Positions 1-8,371 of a stretch of DNA of 64,000 nucleotides are shown one piece after another; position 1 is the first letter of the stretch, and each line of letters opens with the position of its first letter. The translations under genes and the position numbers were made by a program. Origin of the DNA: Segetibacter sp. (lineage in GTDB: Bacteria > Bacteroidota > Bacteroidia > Chitinophagales > Chitinophagaceae). The notes below the pieces were generated by a model, which did not search any database, was not told the DNA's origin, and saw nothing but the letters and a program-made list of their open reading frames with translations. The stretch spans positions 1 through 64,000 of the forward strand of contig NZ_JAOQAH010000035.1 in the NCBI RefSeq assembly GCF_025963695.1, read 5' to 3'.

Positions 1-2
1 TT

Positions 3-326
3 AAACCTAAATACAACATCAAAAAGGGCGACCAGGTGGTGGTAATCGCCGGTGATGACAAAGACCTGAAGAAACCACGTACGGTTTTAGAAGTAATTCT
101 TGAAAAAGGTCGTGTTGTAGTTGAGGGCGCAAATATCATTACTAAACACACTAAGCCTAGTGCGCAAAACACTAAGGGTGGTTTGGTAAAAAGAGAGGCT
201 TCTATAAACATCAGTAACGTGATGTTGTGGGATGCTAAAGCCGGCGCTGCTACGAAAGTAAAGCGTGACCGCCAGGAAGGTAAATTAGTTCGTATTGCAA
301 AAAAATCAGGGGAGGTAATTAAATAA
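3..326 (+). CDS. rplX: 50S ribosomal protein L24 (5' end outside window)
   Basis: Ribosomal protein L24, an early-assembly 23S rRNA-binding protein near the exit tunnel. The reading frame is open from base 3, so the true start lies upstream of the window and only the last 107 residues are visible. The KOW-type opening ([15 protein letters not shown]) and the basic C-terminus (ending GEVIK) are family hallmarks. The stop TAA overlaps the rplE start (TAATG, one shared base), so the two are translationally coupled. A GTG at 36 is in frame but falls inside the KOW core and cannot be the real start. Confidence 0.95.
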   Translation, partial: KPKYNIKKGDQVVVIAGDDKDLKKPRTVLEVILEKGRVVVEGANIITKHTKPSAQNTKGGLVKREASINISNVMLWDAKAGAATKVKRDRQEGKLVRIAKKSGEVIK

Positions 327-901
327 TGGCTACCACTACTTATAAACCAAGATTAGCAGACAAGTACACCGCTGAAGTTGTACCTGCTCTAATGAAGAAA
401 TTTGGATACACTTCTATCATGCAAGCTCCTAAGCTGCTGAAGATTTGCCTTAACCGGGGTGTTAACGGCGCTGTATCTGACAAGAAACTTGTTGACGTTG
501 CGGTTGAGGAGCTAACTACCATTTCTGGTCAGAAAGCTGTTGCTACAATGTCTAAGAAGGACATCTCGAATTTTAAGTTGAGAAAAAACATGCCAATTGG
601 TGCAAGGGTTACTTTACGCGGCGTGAAGATGTATGAATTTCTTGACAGGTTTGTTTCTGTATCATTACCTCGTGTTCGCGACTTTAAGGGCGTTAACGAT
701 AAGGCTTTTGATGGTCGTGGTAACTACACGCTTGGTATTACTGAACAAATCATTTTTCCTGAAATTGATATCGATAAAGTAAACAGGATTACTGGTATGG
801 ATATCACTTTCGTGACATCTGCTCATACCAATGAGGAGGCCTACGAATTATTGAAAGAGCTGGGCATGCCATTTAAAAACGTAAAAAAAGACAACCAATA
901 A
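326..901 (+). CDS. rplE: 50S ribosomal protein L5
   Basis: Ribosomal protein L5 binds 5S rRNA and forms part of the central protuberance of the large subunit. The 191-residue length is usual for Bacteroidota. Recognisable segments are the N-terminal [19 protein letters not shown], the central [20 protein letters not shown] and the [20 protein letters not shown] block. It overlaps rplX by one base and is followed after 8 bp by rpsN, as expected in the spc operon. Confidence 0.98.
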   Translation: MATTTYKPRLADKYTAEVVPALMKKFGYTSIMQAPKLLKICLNRGVNGAVSDKKLVDVAVEELTTISGQKAVATMSKKDISNFKLRKNMPIGARVTLRGVKMYEFLDRFVSVSLPRVRDFKGVNDKAFDGRGNYTLGITEQIIFPEIDIDKVNRITGMDITFVTSAHTNEEAYELLKELGMPFKNVKKDNQ

Positions 902-909
902 TATAGATT

Positions 910-1179
910 ATGGCAAAAGAATCTGTAAAAGCCAGGCAAAGAAAAAGGGAGAAAATGGTGGCGAAGTTCGCTGAAAAAAGAACCGCTTTAAAAGCAGCCG
1001 GTGATTATGCAGGACTAGACCTACTTCCAAAAAATGCTTCTCCGGTACGTTTGAAAAACCGTTGCCAATTAACCGGCCGTCCTAGGGGTTACGTGGGCTA
1101 CTTTGGACTATCAAGAAACGTGTTTCGTGATATGGCACTTAATGGTAAAATTCCGGGCGTAACAAAAGCAAGCTGGTAG
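910..1179 (+). CDS. rpsN: 30S ribosomal protein S14, zinc-independent form
   Basis: Ribosomal protein S14 of the small-subunit head, 89 residues. It carries the conserved [20 protein letters not shown] segment. Only a single cysteine is present, so this is the longer zinc-free (C-) type and not the short CXXC/CXXC zinc form. Start ATG lies 8 bp after rplE. The 92-bp spacer to rpsH is longer than in many operons and holds a small hairpin (GCCC TGTAAA GGGC, about 1199-1212) of unknown role. Confidence 0.97.
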   Translation: MAKESVKARQRKREKMVAKFAEKRTALKAAGDYAGLDLLPKNASPVRLKNRCQLTGRPRGYVGYFGLSRNVFRDMALNGKIPGVTKASW

Positions 1180-1271
1180 AAGACCGCTCTCAGTCTTGCC
1201 CTGTAAAGGGCAGATGAAAGAAAGGATATCGCATTGTAACAACATTTTAAATTTTTCAATTACATAGAACA

Positions 1272-1670
1272 ATGGTAACTGATCCTATAGCAGATTTATT
1301 AACCAGGATTCGTAATGCTCAAATGGCAAACCACAGAATTGTTGAAATTCCTGCAAGCAATTTGAAAAAGCGGATTACTGAAATATTATACGATAAAGGA
1401 TATATTCTTAAGTATAAATTCGAGGATGATAACAAACAAGGCGTCATCAAAATAGCCTTGAAGTATGATGCTAACACTAAAGTGCCTGCCATTCGCAGCC
1501 TTGAAAGAGTTAGTCGTCCGGGTCTACGTACTTACTCTAAGCCAGCTGATTTTGAGAGAGTTCAAAATGGTTTAGGTATCGCAATCATTTCTACTTCTAA
1601 AGGTGTTATGACTGATAAAGAGGCGAAAGCGCAGAATGTTGGCGGAGAAGTTCTTTGCCATATTTATTAA
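1272..1670 (+). CDS. rpsH: 30S ribosomal protein S8
   Basis: Ribosomal protein S8, a primary 16S rRNA binder; in enterobacteria it is also the translational repressor of the spc operon. The 132-residue product opens with the typical TDPIADLLTRIRNAQ and ends with GGEVLCHIY, close to the family ending. It lies between rpsN and rplF. The 110-bp spacer downstream has no open frame, but contains a short CCCC/GGGG hairpin around 1679-1687. Confidence 0.98.
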   Translation: MVTDPIADLLTRIRNAQMANHRIVEIPASNLKKRITEILYDKGYILKYKFEDDNKQGVIKIALKYDANTKVPAIRSLERVSRPGLRTYSKPADFERVQNGLGIAIISTSKGVMTDKEAKAQNVGGEVLCHIY

Positions 1671-1780
1671 TCCCTGACCCCAAGGGGCCACAGAAGCCAA
1701 ACAGTTGTTGATACATTAAGCCGACACTATACTAGGCTGACCGGTTAACAATACAACAATAAAGCAATAAAACAATAATT

Positions 1781-2335
1781 ATGTCTCGTATAGGTAAACA
1801 ACCAGTTGCTCTTGCAAGTGGTGTAACGCTTACGGTTGGTGGTGATAATACCATCACTGTGAAAGGACCAAAAGGAACCTTAACCCAGGCTATTGATAGG
1901 GATATCAAAGTTGAGGTAAATGGCTCTGAGGTTTTGGTAACTCGTCCTACTGACCAGATTCGTCACCGTGCAATGCATGGCTTATATCGCTCTTTAATCA
2001 GTAATATGGTTAAAGGTGTTAGCACAGGATTTACAAAGCAACTTGAATTAGTTGGTGTAGGTTATAAAGCAACTAACACAGGTAATACCTTAGACCTTTC
2101 TTTGGGTTATTCTCACAACATTATTTTTGATGTTCCTTCAGAAATTAAAGTAGTTACTGAAACTTTAAAGGGTCAAAATCCAAAGATTAATTTAGAGGGC
2201 AGCGATAACCAGTTATTGGGTGCTGTAGCTGCTAAAATTCGCAGTCTTCGTAAACCTGAGCCGTACAAAGGAAAAGGTGTTAGATACTCTGATGAATTCA
2301 TCCGCAGAAAAGCTGGTAAAGCTGCTGGTAAATAA
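1781..2335 (+). CDS. rplF: 50S ribosomal protein L6
   Basis: Ribosomal protein L6, a two-domain protein near the sarcin-ricin loop and the factor-binding region. The 184-residue product has the MSRIGKQPVAL start and the C-terminal KIRSLRKPEPYKGKGVRYS motif that defines the family. It sits in normal spc-operon order between rpsH and rplR. Downstream is a 121-bp spacer with a 20-bp perfect inverted repeat (see separate entry). Confidence 0.98.
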   Translation: MSRIGKQPVALASGVTLTVGGDNTITVKGPKGTLTQAIDRDIKVEVNGSEVLVTRPTDQIRHRAMHGLYRSLISNMVKGVSTGFTKQLELVGVGYKATNTGNTLDLSLGYSHNIIFDVPSEIKVVTETLKGQNPKINLEGSDNQLLGAVAAKIRSLRKPEPYKGKGVRYSDEFIRRKAGKAAGK

Positions 2336-2339
2336 TATT

Positions 2340-2402
2340 AATTTGAAAATTTGGAAATGCTCAATTTAAAAGCTGGGTGTTTCATTTCCAAATTTTCAAA
2401 TT
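2340..2402 (+). repeat. 20-bp inverted repeat in rplF-rplR spacer
   Basis: The arms 2340-2359 and 2383-2402 are exact reverse complements (20 of 20), separated by 23 nt. In RNA this gives a long AU-rich hairpin inside the ribosomal-protein transcript, with no T-tract behind it, so it is not an obvious terminator. It could stabilise the mRNA or serve as a processing site (inference). Confidence 0.7.
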
Positions 2403-2456
2403 GTGACATTTTCAAATTCGGTTTCCCGGCAGTATCGGGAAATAAATAAAATAACA

Positions 2457-2807
2457 ATGGACAAATTAATAAAAAGGCAAAAGATCAGGTATCGGGTTCG
2501 TAAGAAGGTTGCTGGTACATCTGCTAAGCCAAGGCTTTCTGTATTTAGAAGTAATTCTGAAATATACGCTCAGTTAATTGATGATACAACGGGAACTACT
2601 TTGGCTGCTGCTTCGTCAAGAGAAAAAGATATTGCTGCACAAACTGCTCCTAAAGTAGAGAAAAGTAAAATGGTTGGAGCTGCTATTGCGCGAAAAGCAA
2701 CTGCATTAGGTCTAACTACATGTGTTTTTGACAGAGGAGGAAATCTTTATCACGGCCGGGTGAAAGCCGTAGCAGATGGTGCAAGGGAAGGCGGACTTCA
2801 ATTCTAA
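2457..2807 (+). CDS. rplR: 50S ribosomal protein L18
   Basis: Ribosomal protein L18, a 5S rRNA-binding protein of the central protuberance, 116 residues from the ATG at 2457. The frame is open back to 2403, but the extra residues come from an AT-rich spacer, while [17 protein letters not shown] is the normal family start. The conserved C-terminus [31 protein letters not shown] block is present ([20 protein letters not shown]). It lies between rplF and rpsE, as in other spc operons. Confidence 0.96.
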   Translation: MDKLIKRQKIRYRVRKKVAGTSAKPRLSVFRSNSEIYAQLIDDTTGTTLAAASSREKDIAAQTAPKVEKSKMVGAAIARKATALGLTTCVFDRGGNLYHGRVKAVADGAREGGLQF

Positions 2808-2829
2808 TTAAGAAAATGGCTCAATGGCT

Positions 2830-2883
2830 AAATTGCTCAATGTAAAGCCAGAGAGTGAATTATAAAAGCAGATTGAGCAATTT
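2830..2883 (+). repeat. 12-bp inverted repeat in rplR-rpsE spacer
   Basis: The arms 2830-2841 and 2872-2883 are perfect reverse complements with a 30-nt loop. The spacer then continues with a repeated TTTTCAAATT phrase (about 2887-2906), also present in the rplF-rplR spacer. This suggests that related short sequences have spread in the spacers of this operon. Confidence 0.5.
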
Positions 2884-2909
2884 TCGAATTTTCAAATTTT
2901 CAAATTACA

Positions 2910-3428
2910 ATGTCAAAAGCAATTTTAAATAAAGTAAAAGGCGCTGACCTTGAACTTAAAGAAAAAGTAGTAGCTATCAATCGTGTGGTTAAAACTACCA
3001 AGGGTGGTCGTACTTTTAGTTTCTCTGCTCTTGTAGTAGTAGGTAACGGAGCTGGTGTTGTTGGTCATGGCCTAGGTAAAGCAAAAGAAGTACAGGAAGC
3101 TATTACAAAAGGTATAGAAGATGCAAAAAAGAACTTGATTAAAGTTCCGATCATGCATGGTACTATTCCTCACGAGCAACTTGCAAAAGAAGGTGCTGCT
3201 TATGTTTTAATTAAGCCTGCCGCCCATGGTACTGGTGTACTAGCAGGGGGAAGCATGCGGGCTGTATTGGAAAGCGCTGGTTTAACAGACGTATTAGCCA
3301 AGAGCCTTGGTTCTGCAAATCCTCATAATGTTGTGAAAGCAACTTTTAAAGCTTTGGCCCTTTTAAGAGAGCCAATTCAGATTGCGAGAATAAGAAACAT
3401 TAGTTTAAAGAAAGTATTTAGTGCATAA
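2910..3428 (+). CDS. rpsE: 30S ribosomal protein S5
   Basis: Ribosomal protein S5, which supports decoding accuracy and mRNA unwinding at the entry channel, 172 residues. It shows the S5 N-terminal double-stranded RNA-binding segment ([20 protein letters not shown] followed by [21 protein letters not shown]) and the C-terminal fold with [17 protein letters not shown]. Position between rplR and rpmD is canonical. Confidence 0.98.
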   Translation: MSKAILNKVKGADLELKEKVVAINRVVKTTKGGRTFSFSALVVVGNGAGVVGHGLGKAKEVQEAITKGIEDAKKNLIKVPIMHGTIPHEQLAKEGAAYVLIKPAAHGTGVLAGGSMRAVLESAGLTDVLAKSLGSANPHNVVKATFKALALLREPIQIARIRNISLKKVFSA

Positions 3429-3487
3429 TTAGTTTGAAGTTTCAAGTTAAATGTAGACCTGGAACCTTAAATTACAAACTGATAGAT

Positions 3488-3694
3488 ATGAAAAAAATTA
3501 AGATAACACAGGTAAAAAGTGGTATTGATAGAAACGAGACAGCTAAAAGAACTTTGATTGCTTTAGGCTTGAAGAAGCTCAATGCAAGCGTAGAGGTTGA
3601 AGCTACCCCTCAAATTTTAGGTATGGTGAGAAGAGCAGGACATCTTTTGAAGGTAGAAGAAGTGCAGGCTGTTGAGGCTGCAGCAACTGCTTAG
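3488..3694 (+). CDS. rpmD: 50S ribosomal protein L30
   Basis: Ribosomal protein L30, a small large-subunit protein. From the ATG at 3488 the product has 68 residues and begins MKKIKITQVKSGIDR, matching the family start. The frame is open upstream to 3434, but those codons are spacer and would add a tail unknown in L30. The core segments LIALGLKKLN and ILGMVRRAGHLLKVEE are diagnostic. It lies between rpsE and rplO. Confidence 0.95.
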   Translation: MKKIKITQVKSGIDRNETAKRTLIALGLKKLNASVEVEATPQILGMVRRAGHLLKVEEVQAVEAAATA

Positions 3695-3775
3695 TTTGAA
3701 GGATGGAGGGACTTTCTAAAAAAAATATAAAATTAAAGCGAGGGGAATCAACCCCGTAAGTAAAAATTAGATAAG

Positions 3776-4225
3776 ATGAAATTACATGAATTAAGGCCGG
3801 CTAAAGGCGCAACCCATAAAGAAAAGAGAATTGGCCGAGGTGAAGCTTCCGGTAAAGGTGGAACTTCTACAAAAGGTAATAAAGGTGGACAAAGCCGTGC
3901 AGGTTATAAAAGTAAAATGGCGCATGAAGGCGGTCAAATGCCTATACAACGTCGTATTCCAAAACGCGGTTTTAAGAACCCACATCGCGTTGAGTATAAG
4001 GTTCTTAATCTTGGTCAAATTGACAATATCGTTGAGAAATACGGTTTCACCGAAATTAGTCCTGAAAACCTTTATATCAATGGTCTTATAGGCCAAACCG
4101 ATTTGATAAAAGTATTAGGAAATGGTGAACTTAAGAGTGTAGTAACTTTTAGAGTGAACGCAATTAGTGAGAAAGCTAAAGCAGCTGTTGAAGCCGCAGG
4201 CGGAACAGTTGAAATTGTTAAGTAA
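3776..4225 (+). CDS. rplO: 50S ribosomal protein L15
   Basis: Ribosomal protein L15, a late-assembly large-subunit protein, 149 residues. The glycine- and basic-rich N-terminus (LRPAKGATHKEKRIGRGEAS, then GKGGTSTKGNKGGQSRAGY) is typical, followed by the QMPIQRRIPKRGFKN motif. It precedes secY, as in nearly all bacteria, but a hairpin terminator lies in the gap between them (4244-4268). Confidence 0.98.
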   Translation: MKLHELRPAKGATHKEKRIGRGEASGKGGTSTKGNKGGQSRAGYKSKMAHEGGQMPIQRRIPKRGFKNPHRVEYKVLNLGQIDNIVEKYGFTEISPENLYINGLIGQTDLIKVLGNGELKSVVTFRVNAISEKAKAAVEAAGGTVEIVK

Positions 4226-4243
4226 TTTTAGCGATATTTGCCA

Positions 4244-4268
4244 GACGCATCCGTGATGCGTCTTTTTT
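4244..4268 (+). terminator. Intrinsic terminator between rplO and secY
   Basis: An 8-bp perfect stem (GACGCATC, loop CGT, GATGCGTC) is followed at once by six T residues (4263-4268). It lies 18 bp after the rplO stop and 38 bp before secY. It should end or attenuate transcription inside the spc operon, letting the secretion gene be expressed at a lower level than the ribosomal proteins. Confidence 0.85.
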
Positions 4269-4306
4269 GGCTTTAGAGAGATTAACACCTACAACTCAAT
4301 TTAAAA

Positions 4307-5650
4307 GTGAAAAAATTCATTCAAACTATTAAGAATATTTGGTCTATAGACGAATTACGTAGTAAAATTGTCGTTACACTGGCCCTGTTATTTACGTATC
4401 GTCTGGGAACTCATATTGTTTTACCGGGGATTAATCCAAACCTCTTAGCAAACGCCCAGGCAAATGCTGCAAATAATGGTTTACTCGGGTTATTCGACAC
4501 TTTTGCAGGTGGAGCTTTTTCACAAGCTTCAATACTTGCTCTAGGTATCATGCCTTACATTTCTGCTTCTATTTTCATGCAATTGATGACAATTCTTGTT
4601 CCTCAATTACAAAAGATTCAAAAGGAAGGAGAAAGTGGTCAGAAGAAAATTAACCAGTGGACCCGTTATCTTACTGTTATTGTAACTGCTTTCCAGGCCA
4701 GTGCTTATGTTGCTTACTTAAATGGACCGGGTTATGCCGAGGCAATTATTCCTGCGTTTAAATCATATTTTGCTCTTACAACAATTGTTACTTTAACCGC
4801 GGGTACTTTGTTTGTAATGTGGTTAGGTGAAAAAATTCAAGACAAAGGTTTAGGTAACGGTACCTCTATCATTATTATGGTCGGTATCCTTTCACGTTTT
4901 CCTCAGGCTCTTATTCAGGAATTTGGAGCGAAGCAAACGAGAGGGGGTGGTGGATTATTGATTTTCCTAATTGAGATTGCAATCCTTATTGCCATCATCA
5001 TGGGAATTATTATCCTTGTTCAGGGTGTTCGTAAAATACCAGTAAACTACGCAAAGCAGATTGTCGGTAATCGCCAGTTTGGTGGAGCAAGACAATTTCT
5101 TCCAATGAAAGTGAATATGGCTGGTGTAATGCCAATCATTTTCGCACAGGCGATCATGTTTTTACCTACTTTGTTTTCGTTCACTGAAAGCGGAAAAGGT
5201 ATTGCACAAGTCTTCGGCGACCATAGTAACTTCTGGTATATGATTGTATATGCCGTTATGGTGATTGCTTTTACTTTTTTATATACCGCATTAATTTTCA
5301 ACCCGAAGCAAATGGGTGAAGATCTGAAACGTAACAATGGTTTTATTCCAGGTGTTAAACCTGGTCAGCCTACGTCCGATTATATTGGTTCAATCATGGA
5401 TAAAATCACTCTGCCTGGCGCTATTTTTCTGGCGTTAGTTGGTATTCTTCCAGGTTTTGCTCAAAGGTTGGGTGTAACGTCTACCTTCTCTTCGTTCTTT
5501 GGAGGAACCTCGTTACTAATCATGGTAGCTGTTATTCTCGATACATTGCAGCAGATTGAGACTCATTTAATGATGAGGCAATACGATGGATTGATGGATA
5601 GTGGCAGAATACAGGGAAGACAACAGTTGACTACTACTGCATCTGTTTAA
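4307..5650 (+). CDS. secY: Protein translocase subunit SecY
   Basis: SecY is the central channel of the Sec translocon in the inner membrane. The product is 447 residues with about ten hydrophobic membrane segments. Family landmarks are the N-terminal LGTHIVLPGINP, the plug/TM2 region with GIMPYISASIFMQL, KIQDKGLGNGTSIIIM in the middle and NPKQMGEDLKRNNGFIPGVKPG near the C-terminus. The start is GTG (4307). Terminators flank it on both sides, so its expression may be uncoupled from the ribosomal genes. Confidence 0.98.
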   Translation: MKKFIQTIKNIWSIDELRSKIVVTLALLFTYRLGTHIVLPGINPNLLANAQANAANNGLLGLFDTFAGGAFSQASILALGIMPYISASIFMQLMTILVPQLQKIQKEGESGQKKINQWTRYLTVIVTAFQASAYVAYLNGPGYAEAIIPAFKSYFALTTIVTLTAGTLFVMWLGEKIQDKGLGNGTSIIIMVGILSRFPQALIQEFGAKQTRGGGGLLIFLIEIAILIAIIMGIIILVQGVRKIPVNYAKQIVGNRQFGGARQFLPMKVNMAGVMPIIFAQAIMFLPTLFSFTESGKGIAQVFGDHSNFWYMIVYAVMVIAFTFLYTALIFNPKQMGEDLKRNNGFIPGVKPGQPTSDYIGSIMDKITLPGAIFLALVGILPGFAQRLGVTSTFSSFFGGTSLLIMVAVILDTLQQIETHLMMRQYDGLMDSGRIQGRQQLTTTASV

Positions 5651-5672
5651 GTTATAATAAATTTTAAATTTG

Positions 5673-5709
5673 AACCTGTTAGGAATGCTTCCTGGCAGGT
5701 TTATTTTTT
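5673..5709 (+). terminator. Intrinsic terminator after secY
   Basis: A 13-bp stem is formed by 5673-5685 and 5689-5701 (AACCTGTTAGGAA, loop TGC, TTCCTGGCAGGTT) with two central G-T wobbles, followed by a T-rich run (TTATTTTTTA). It starts 22 bp after the secY stop. Because it overlaps the longest possible map frame, it also argues that map starts further downstream. Confidence 0.75.
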
Positions 5710-5729
5710 ACATGTCCAGAACAAGAAAT

Positions 5730-6533
5730 ATGGTGTTTTACAAAACGGAGGCAGAAATTGCCTTGATGAGGGAAAGTTGCCTGCTGGTTGGAAAGGTAAT
5801 AGCTGAAGTGGCTAAATTTCTTAAAGCAGGTGTTACTACAATGCAAGCTAATAATATAGCCGACCAGGTAATTCGTGATAATAAGGCCGTTCCTAATTTT
5901 TTAAATTATCGGGGCTATCCTTACACTGCCTGTATTTCAGTAAATGATGCCGTTGTTCATGGCTTTCCTACCAATGACATTTTAAAAGATGGGGATGTGG
6001 TGTCTGTTGATTTGGGCGTTTTTAAGAACGGTTTTCACGGTGATAGTGCATATACTTTCGCCATAGGCAACCCGGGAGAAGACATCCTGAAATTAATGAA
6101 GATTACCAAACAGTCTTTATACAAAGGAATTGAAAAAGCGCATCACGGAAACCGAATTGGAGATATTGCATTTGCAATTCAGGATTATACGGAGAGGGCT
6201 CACGGGTACGGCGTAGTTCGTGAACTGGTAGGTCACGGCTTGGGAAGAAGTTTACACGAGGATCCCCAGGTTCCCAACTTTGGAAAAAGAGGGAATGGAC
6301 CTAAATTGAAAGATGGAATGGTGCTGGCAATCGAGCCAATGATTAATCTTGGAGTAAAAGAGGTTTTTTATGATGATGACGGCTGGACTGTAAGGACTAA
6401 AGACCATAAGCCTTCCGCGCATTACGAACACAACGTTTGCATAAGAAAAGGAAAGGCTGATATCCTTTCTTCGTTTAAAGAAATTGAAGAGGCAGAAAAG
6501 GCCAACTCTAATTTATGTTCTGATTATTATTAA
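5730..6533 (+). CDS. map: Methionine aminopeptidase, type I
   Basis: Removes the initiator methionine from nascent proteins in the cytosol, using a dinuclear metal centre. From the ATG at 5730 the product has 267 residues and starts MVFYKTEAEIALMRES, as in other type I enzymes. The metal ligands are visible in VVSVDLGVFKNGFHGDSA (two Asp), LVGHGLGRSLHEDP (His), VLAIEPMI (Glu) and HYEHNV near the end (Glu). An earlier ATG (5712) and the open frame back to 5670 run through the secY terminator hairpin. secY-map order is usual in Bacteroidota, but infA should follow and does not. Confidence 0.95.
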   Translation: MVFYKTEAEIALMRESCLLVGKVIAEVAKFLKAGVTTMQANNIADQVIRDNKAVPNFLNYRGYPYTACISVNDAVVHGFPTNDILKDGDVVSVDLGVFKNGFHGDSAYTFAIGNPGEDILKLMKITKQSLYKGIEKAHHGNRIGDIAFAIQDYTERAHGYGVVRELVGHGLGRSLHEDPQVPNFGKRGNGPKLKDGMVLAIEPMINLGVKEVFYDDDGWTVRTKDHKPSAHYEHNVCIRKGKADILSSFKEIEEAEKANSNLCSDYY

Positions 6534-6541
6534 TTCCCTAT

Positions 6542-6568
6542 AAAAACCTTCTTCTTCGAAGGTTTTTT
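6542..6568 (+). terminator. Intrinsic terminator after map
   Basis: Arms AAAACCTTC (6543-6551) and GAAGGTTTT (6558-6566) pair perfectly around a 6-nt loop, and T residues follow. It lies 9 bp after the map stop and marks the end of the ribosomal gene block in this genome. Confidence 0.85.
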
Positions 6569-6644
6569 AATTTCTTACCATAATTGTTTTGGCATTTTTC
6601 CTGGTGATTTTTTTGTAACCGGCATTTGATCTTCACTCAATATC

Positions 6645-6664
6645 GTTGTGTCACTCACTTGTAC
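6645..6664 (+). repeat. Dispersed 20-bp core repeat, copy 1
   Basis: GTTGTGTCACTCACTTGTAC, identical to copies 4 and 10. It lies between the map terminator and the flavoprotein gene, 59 bp before that gene's start. The bases before it (GCATTTGA ... TCAATATCG) resemble those before the 53450 copy (GCATTTGA ... TCAAAATCG), so the repeat unit is longer than the core. Confidence 0.8.
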
Positions 6665-6723
6665 TTTTATAACCAATATCGGCGAGCTATTGCCTTTACT
6701 GCGGTAGTAATAGCCCTTTTTAA

Positions 6724-7959
6724 ATGAAAAAAAAACAGACATTAATAGTAATTGGAGGTGGCGCAGCTGGGTTTTTCTGTGCAGTAAACGCTGCAGGAGC
6801 TAACCCAAATTTGAAAGTAACAATAGTCGAAAAGACAAGTAAGCTGCTTTCTAAAGTCAGGGTAAGTGGCGGCGGAAGGTGTAATGTTACTCATGCCTGT
6901 TTCGAAATTTCTAATCTGGTTAAAAGATATCCCAGGGGTGCTAATTTTCTAAAGAAAACCTTTCATCAATTCAACACTACTCATTGCGTAAAATGGTTTG
7001 AGGACAGGGGCGTAAAATTGAAAACTGAAGCAGACGGAAGAATGTTTTCGATAACCGATAACTCACAAACAATAATAGACTGTTTATTAAGAGAAGCAGA
7101 TAAATTTGGGGTAGAGGTTTTAATGAATGCAGATGTAAAAAGTGTAAGGCAAGAAGGAGAAACGGTTCGGCTTGAGCTAGCAGGCTTAAGAAGTCTTGCT
7201 GCTGATTATGTATGTGTTGCTTGCGGTGGATATCCTAAAAGTTCCATGTTTGATTGGCTCAAAGCGCTGGGGCATACAATTGAAGAACCTGTGCCTTCAT
7301 TATTTACTTTCAATATGCCTGGTAATGCTATTACTAAACTAATGGGGGTATCAGTTGAAAAAGCGACAGTGAAAATTGTTGGCAGTAAACTATCAGATGA
7401 AGGGCCGCTACTAATAACACATTGGGGCATGAGCGGGCCGGCGATACTAAAATTATCAGCATGGGGTGCAAGAGAACTTGCCAATAGAAATTATCATTTC
7501 AATATTCTCATTAATTGGTTGAGTAACTACAACGAGCAAAGTTTGCGCGAAGAATGGCAATTATTACGAAATGAAAAATCTGCACAAAAGATAGGTAACC
7601 GTAACCCTTTTAATCTCCCCACCCGTCTATGGATTTATTTATTAAACGAGAGTGGGATTAATGAAGAAATCAGATGGGCAGACCTGCCAGGAAAAGAGCA
7701 AAATAGACTGATTAAAAACCTGACAGCCCAGGAGTTTGAGGTAAAAGGTAAAACAACCTTCAAAGAAGAATTTGTGACCTGCGGGGGAATAAAATTGACC
7801 GAAGTTGACGCAAACACGATGGAAAGTAGATTGGTGCCTCACCTATTTTTTGCTGGAGAGATCTTAGACGTTGACGGTGTAACGGGAGGTTTTAATTTTC
7901 AACACGCCTGGACGAGTGGATGGATAGCGGCCAAAGCGATTACCCAATTAAGTGAGTAG
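6724..7959 (+). CDS. HI0933/BaiN-family FAD-dependent oxidoreductase
   Basis: Cytosolic flavoprotein of the HI0933 family (YhiN/BaiN-like), 411 residues. The N-terminus has a dinucleotide-binding VIGGGAAGFFCA motif (residues 9-20), followed by the family signature KVRVSGGGRCNVTHA. Near the C-terminus, LFFAGEILDVDGVTGGFNFQ is the second FAD-contact motif. The physiological substrate of this family is mostly unknown; a few members reduce bile acid intermediates, which is not a basis for a call here. It stands alone, with a dispersed repeat in its upstream gap and a convergent cytochrome gene downstream. Confidence 0.9.
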   Translation: MKKKQTLIVIGGGAAGFFCAVNAAGANPNLKVTIVEKTSKLLSKVRVSGGGRCNVTHACFEISNLVKRYPRGANFLKKTFHQFNTTHCVKWFEDRGVKLKTEADGRMFSITDNSQTIIDCLLREADKFGVEVLMNADVKSVRQEGETVRLELAGLRSLAADYVCVACGGYPKSSMFDWLKALGHTIEEPVPSLFTFNMPGNAITKLMGVSVEKATVKIVGSKLSDEGPLLITHWGMSGPAILKLSAWGARELANRNYHFNILINWLSNYNEQSLREEWQLLRNEKSAQKIGNRNPFNLPTRLWIYLLNESGINEEIRWADLPGKEQNRLIKNLTAQEFEVKGKTTFKEEFVTCGGIKLTEVDANTMESRLVPHLFFAGEILDVDGVTGGFNFQHAWTSGWIAAKAITQLSE

Positions 7960-8020
7960 GTGAAGTGAAAAGGTAAAAGTATTAAGGCAAGCAGATAGAC
8001 AATCGAAAAAAGTACGTAAT

Positions 8021-8371
8021 TCATTCCCTCTTTTGATGCTTATAAGCTTTCATGTATTTTCCGATCGCTTTTAAATCCTCTTTAGAAATTTCATTTTCCT
8101 TAAATGACGGCATCACTCCTAATCCATGCCTCACTTGCATCTTTTTTATGAAGGAAGGAGCCGGATTCCAATTGATGTCGGGGCCTAAACCGCCTTCTCC
8201 GTCTGGGTGACATTTATCGCAATGCAGGTTATATAAAGCTTGTCCTTTTGCAATTTCGCTCGTAGCCGGTACAAAACTTCCCTTTAGCGGTTCACTTCTT
8301 CTTAAGGCGCAAGCTTCAAAGAGTAAAATGCAAATAAATATTGCAGTAACACGATTAATGTAAATTGTCAT
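8021..8371 (-). CDS. c-type cytochrome lipoprotein (monohaem)
   Basis: Small periplasmic cytochrome c, 116 residues, probably membrane-anchored. The N-terminus is hydrophobic and ends at a lipobox-like FEAC (Cys21). The haem-binding CDKCH is at 51-55, and Met87 in GVMPSF is the likely axial ligand. The ATG at 8371 shares the ATGA overlap with the stop of the upstream propeller gene; an earlier in-frame ATG at 8395 would give a longer overlap and is less likely. The coupling suggests that this protein accepts electrons from the propeller protein (inference). Confidence 0.88.
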   Translation of the reverse strand: MTIYINRVTAIFICILLFEACALRRSEPLKGSFVPATSEIAKGQALYNLHCDKCHPDGEGGLGPDINWNPAPSFIKKMQVRHGLGVMPSFKENEISKEDLKAIGKYMKAYKHQKRE

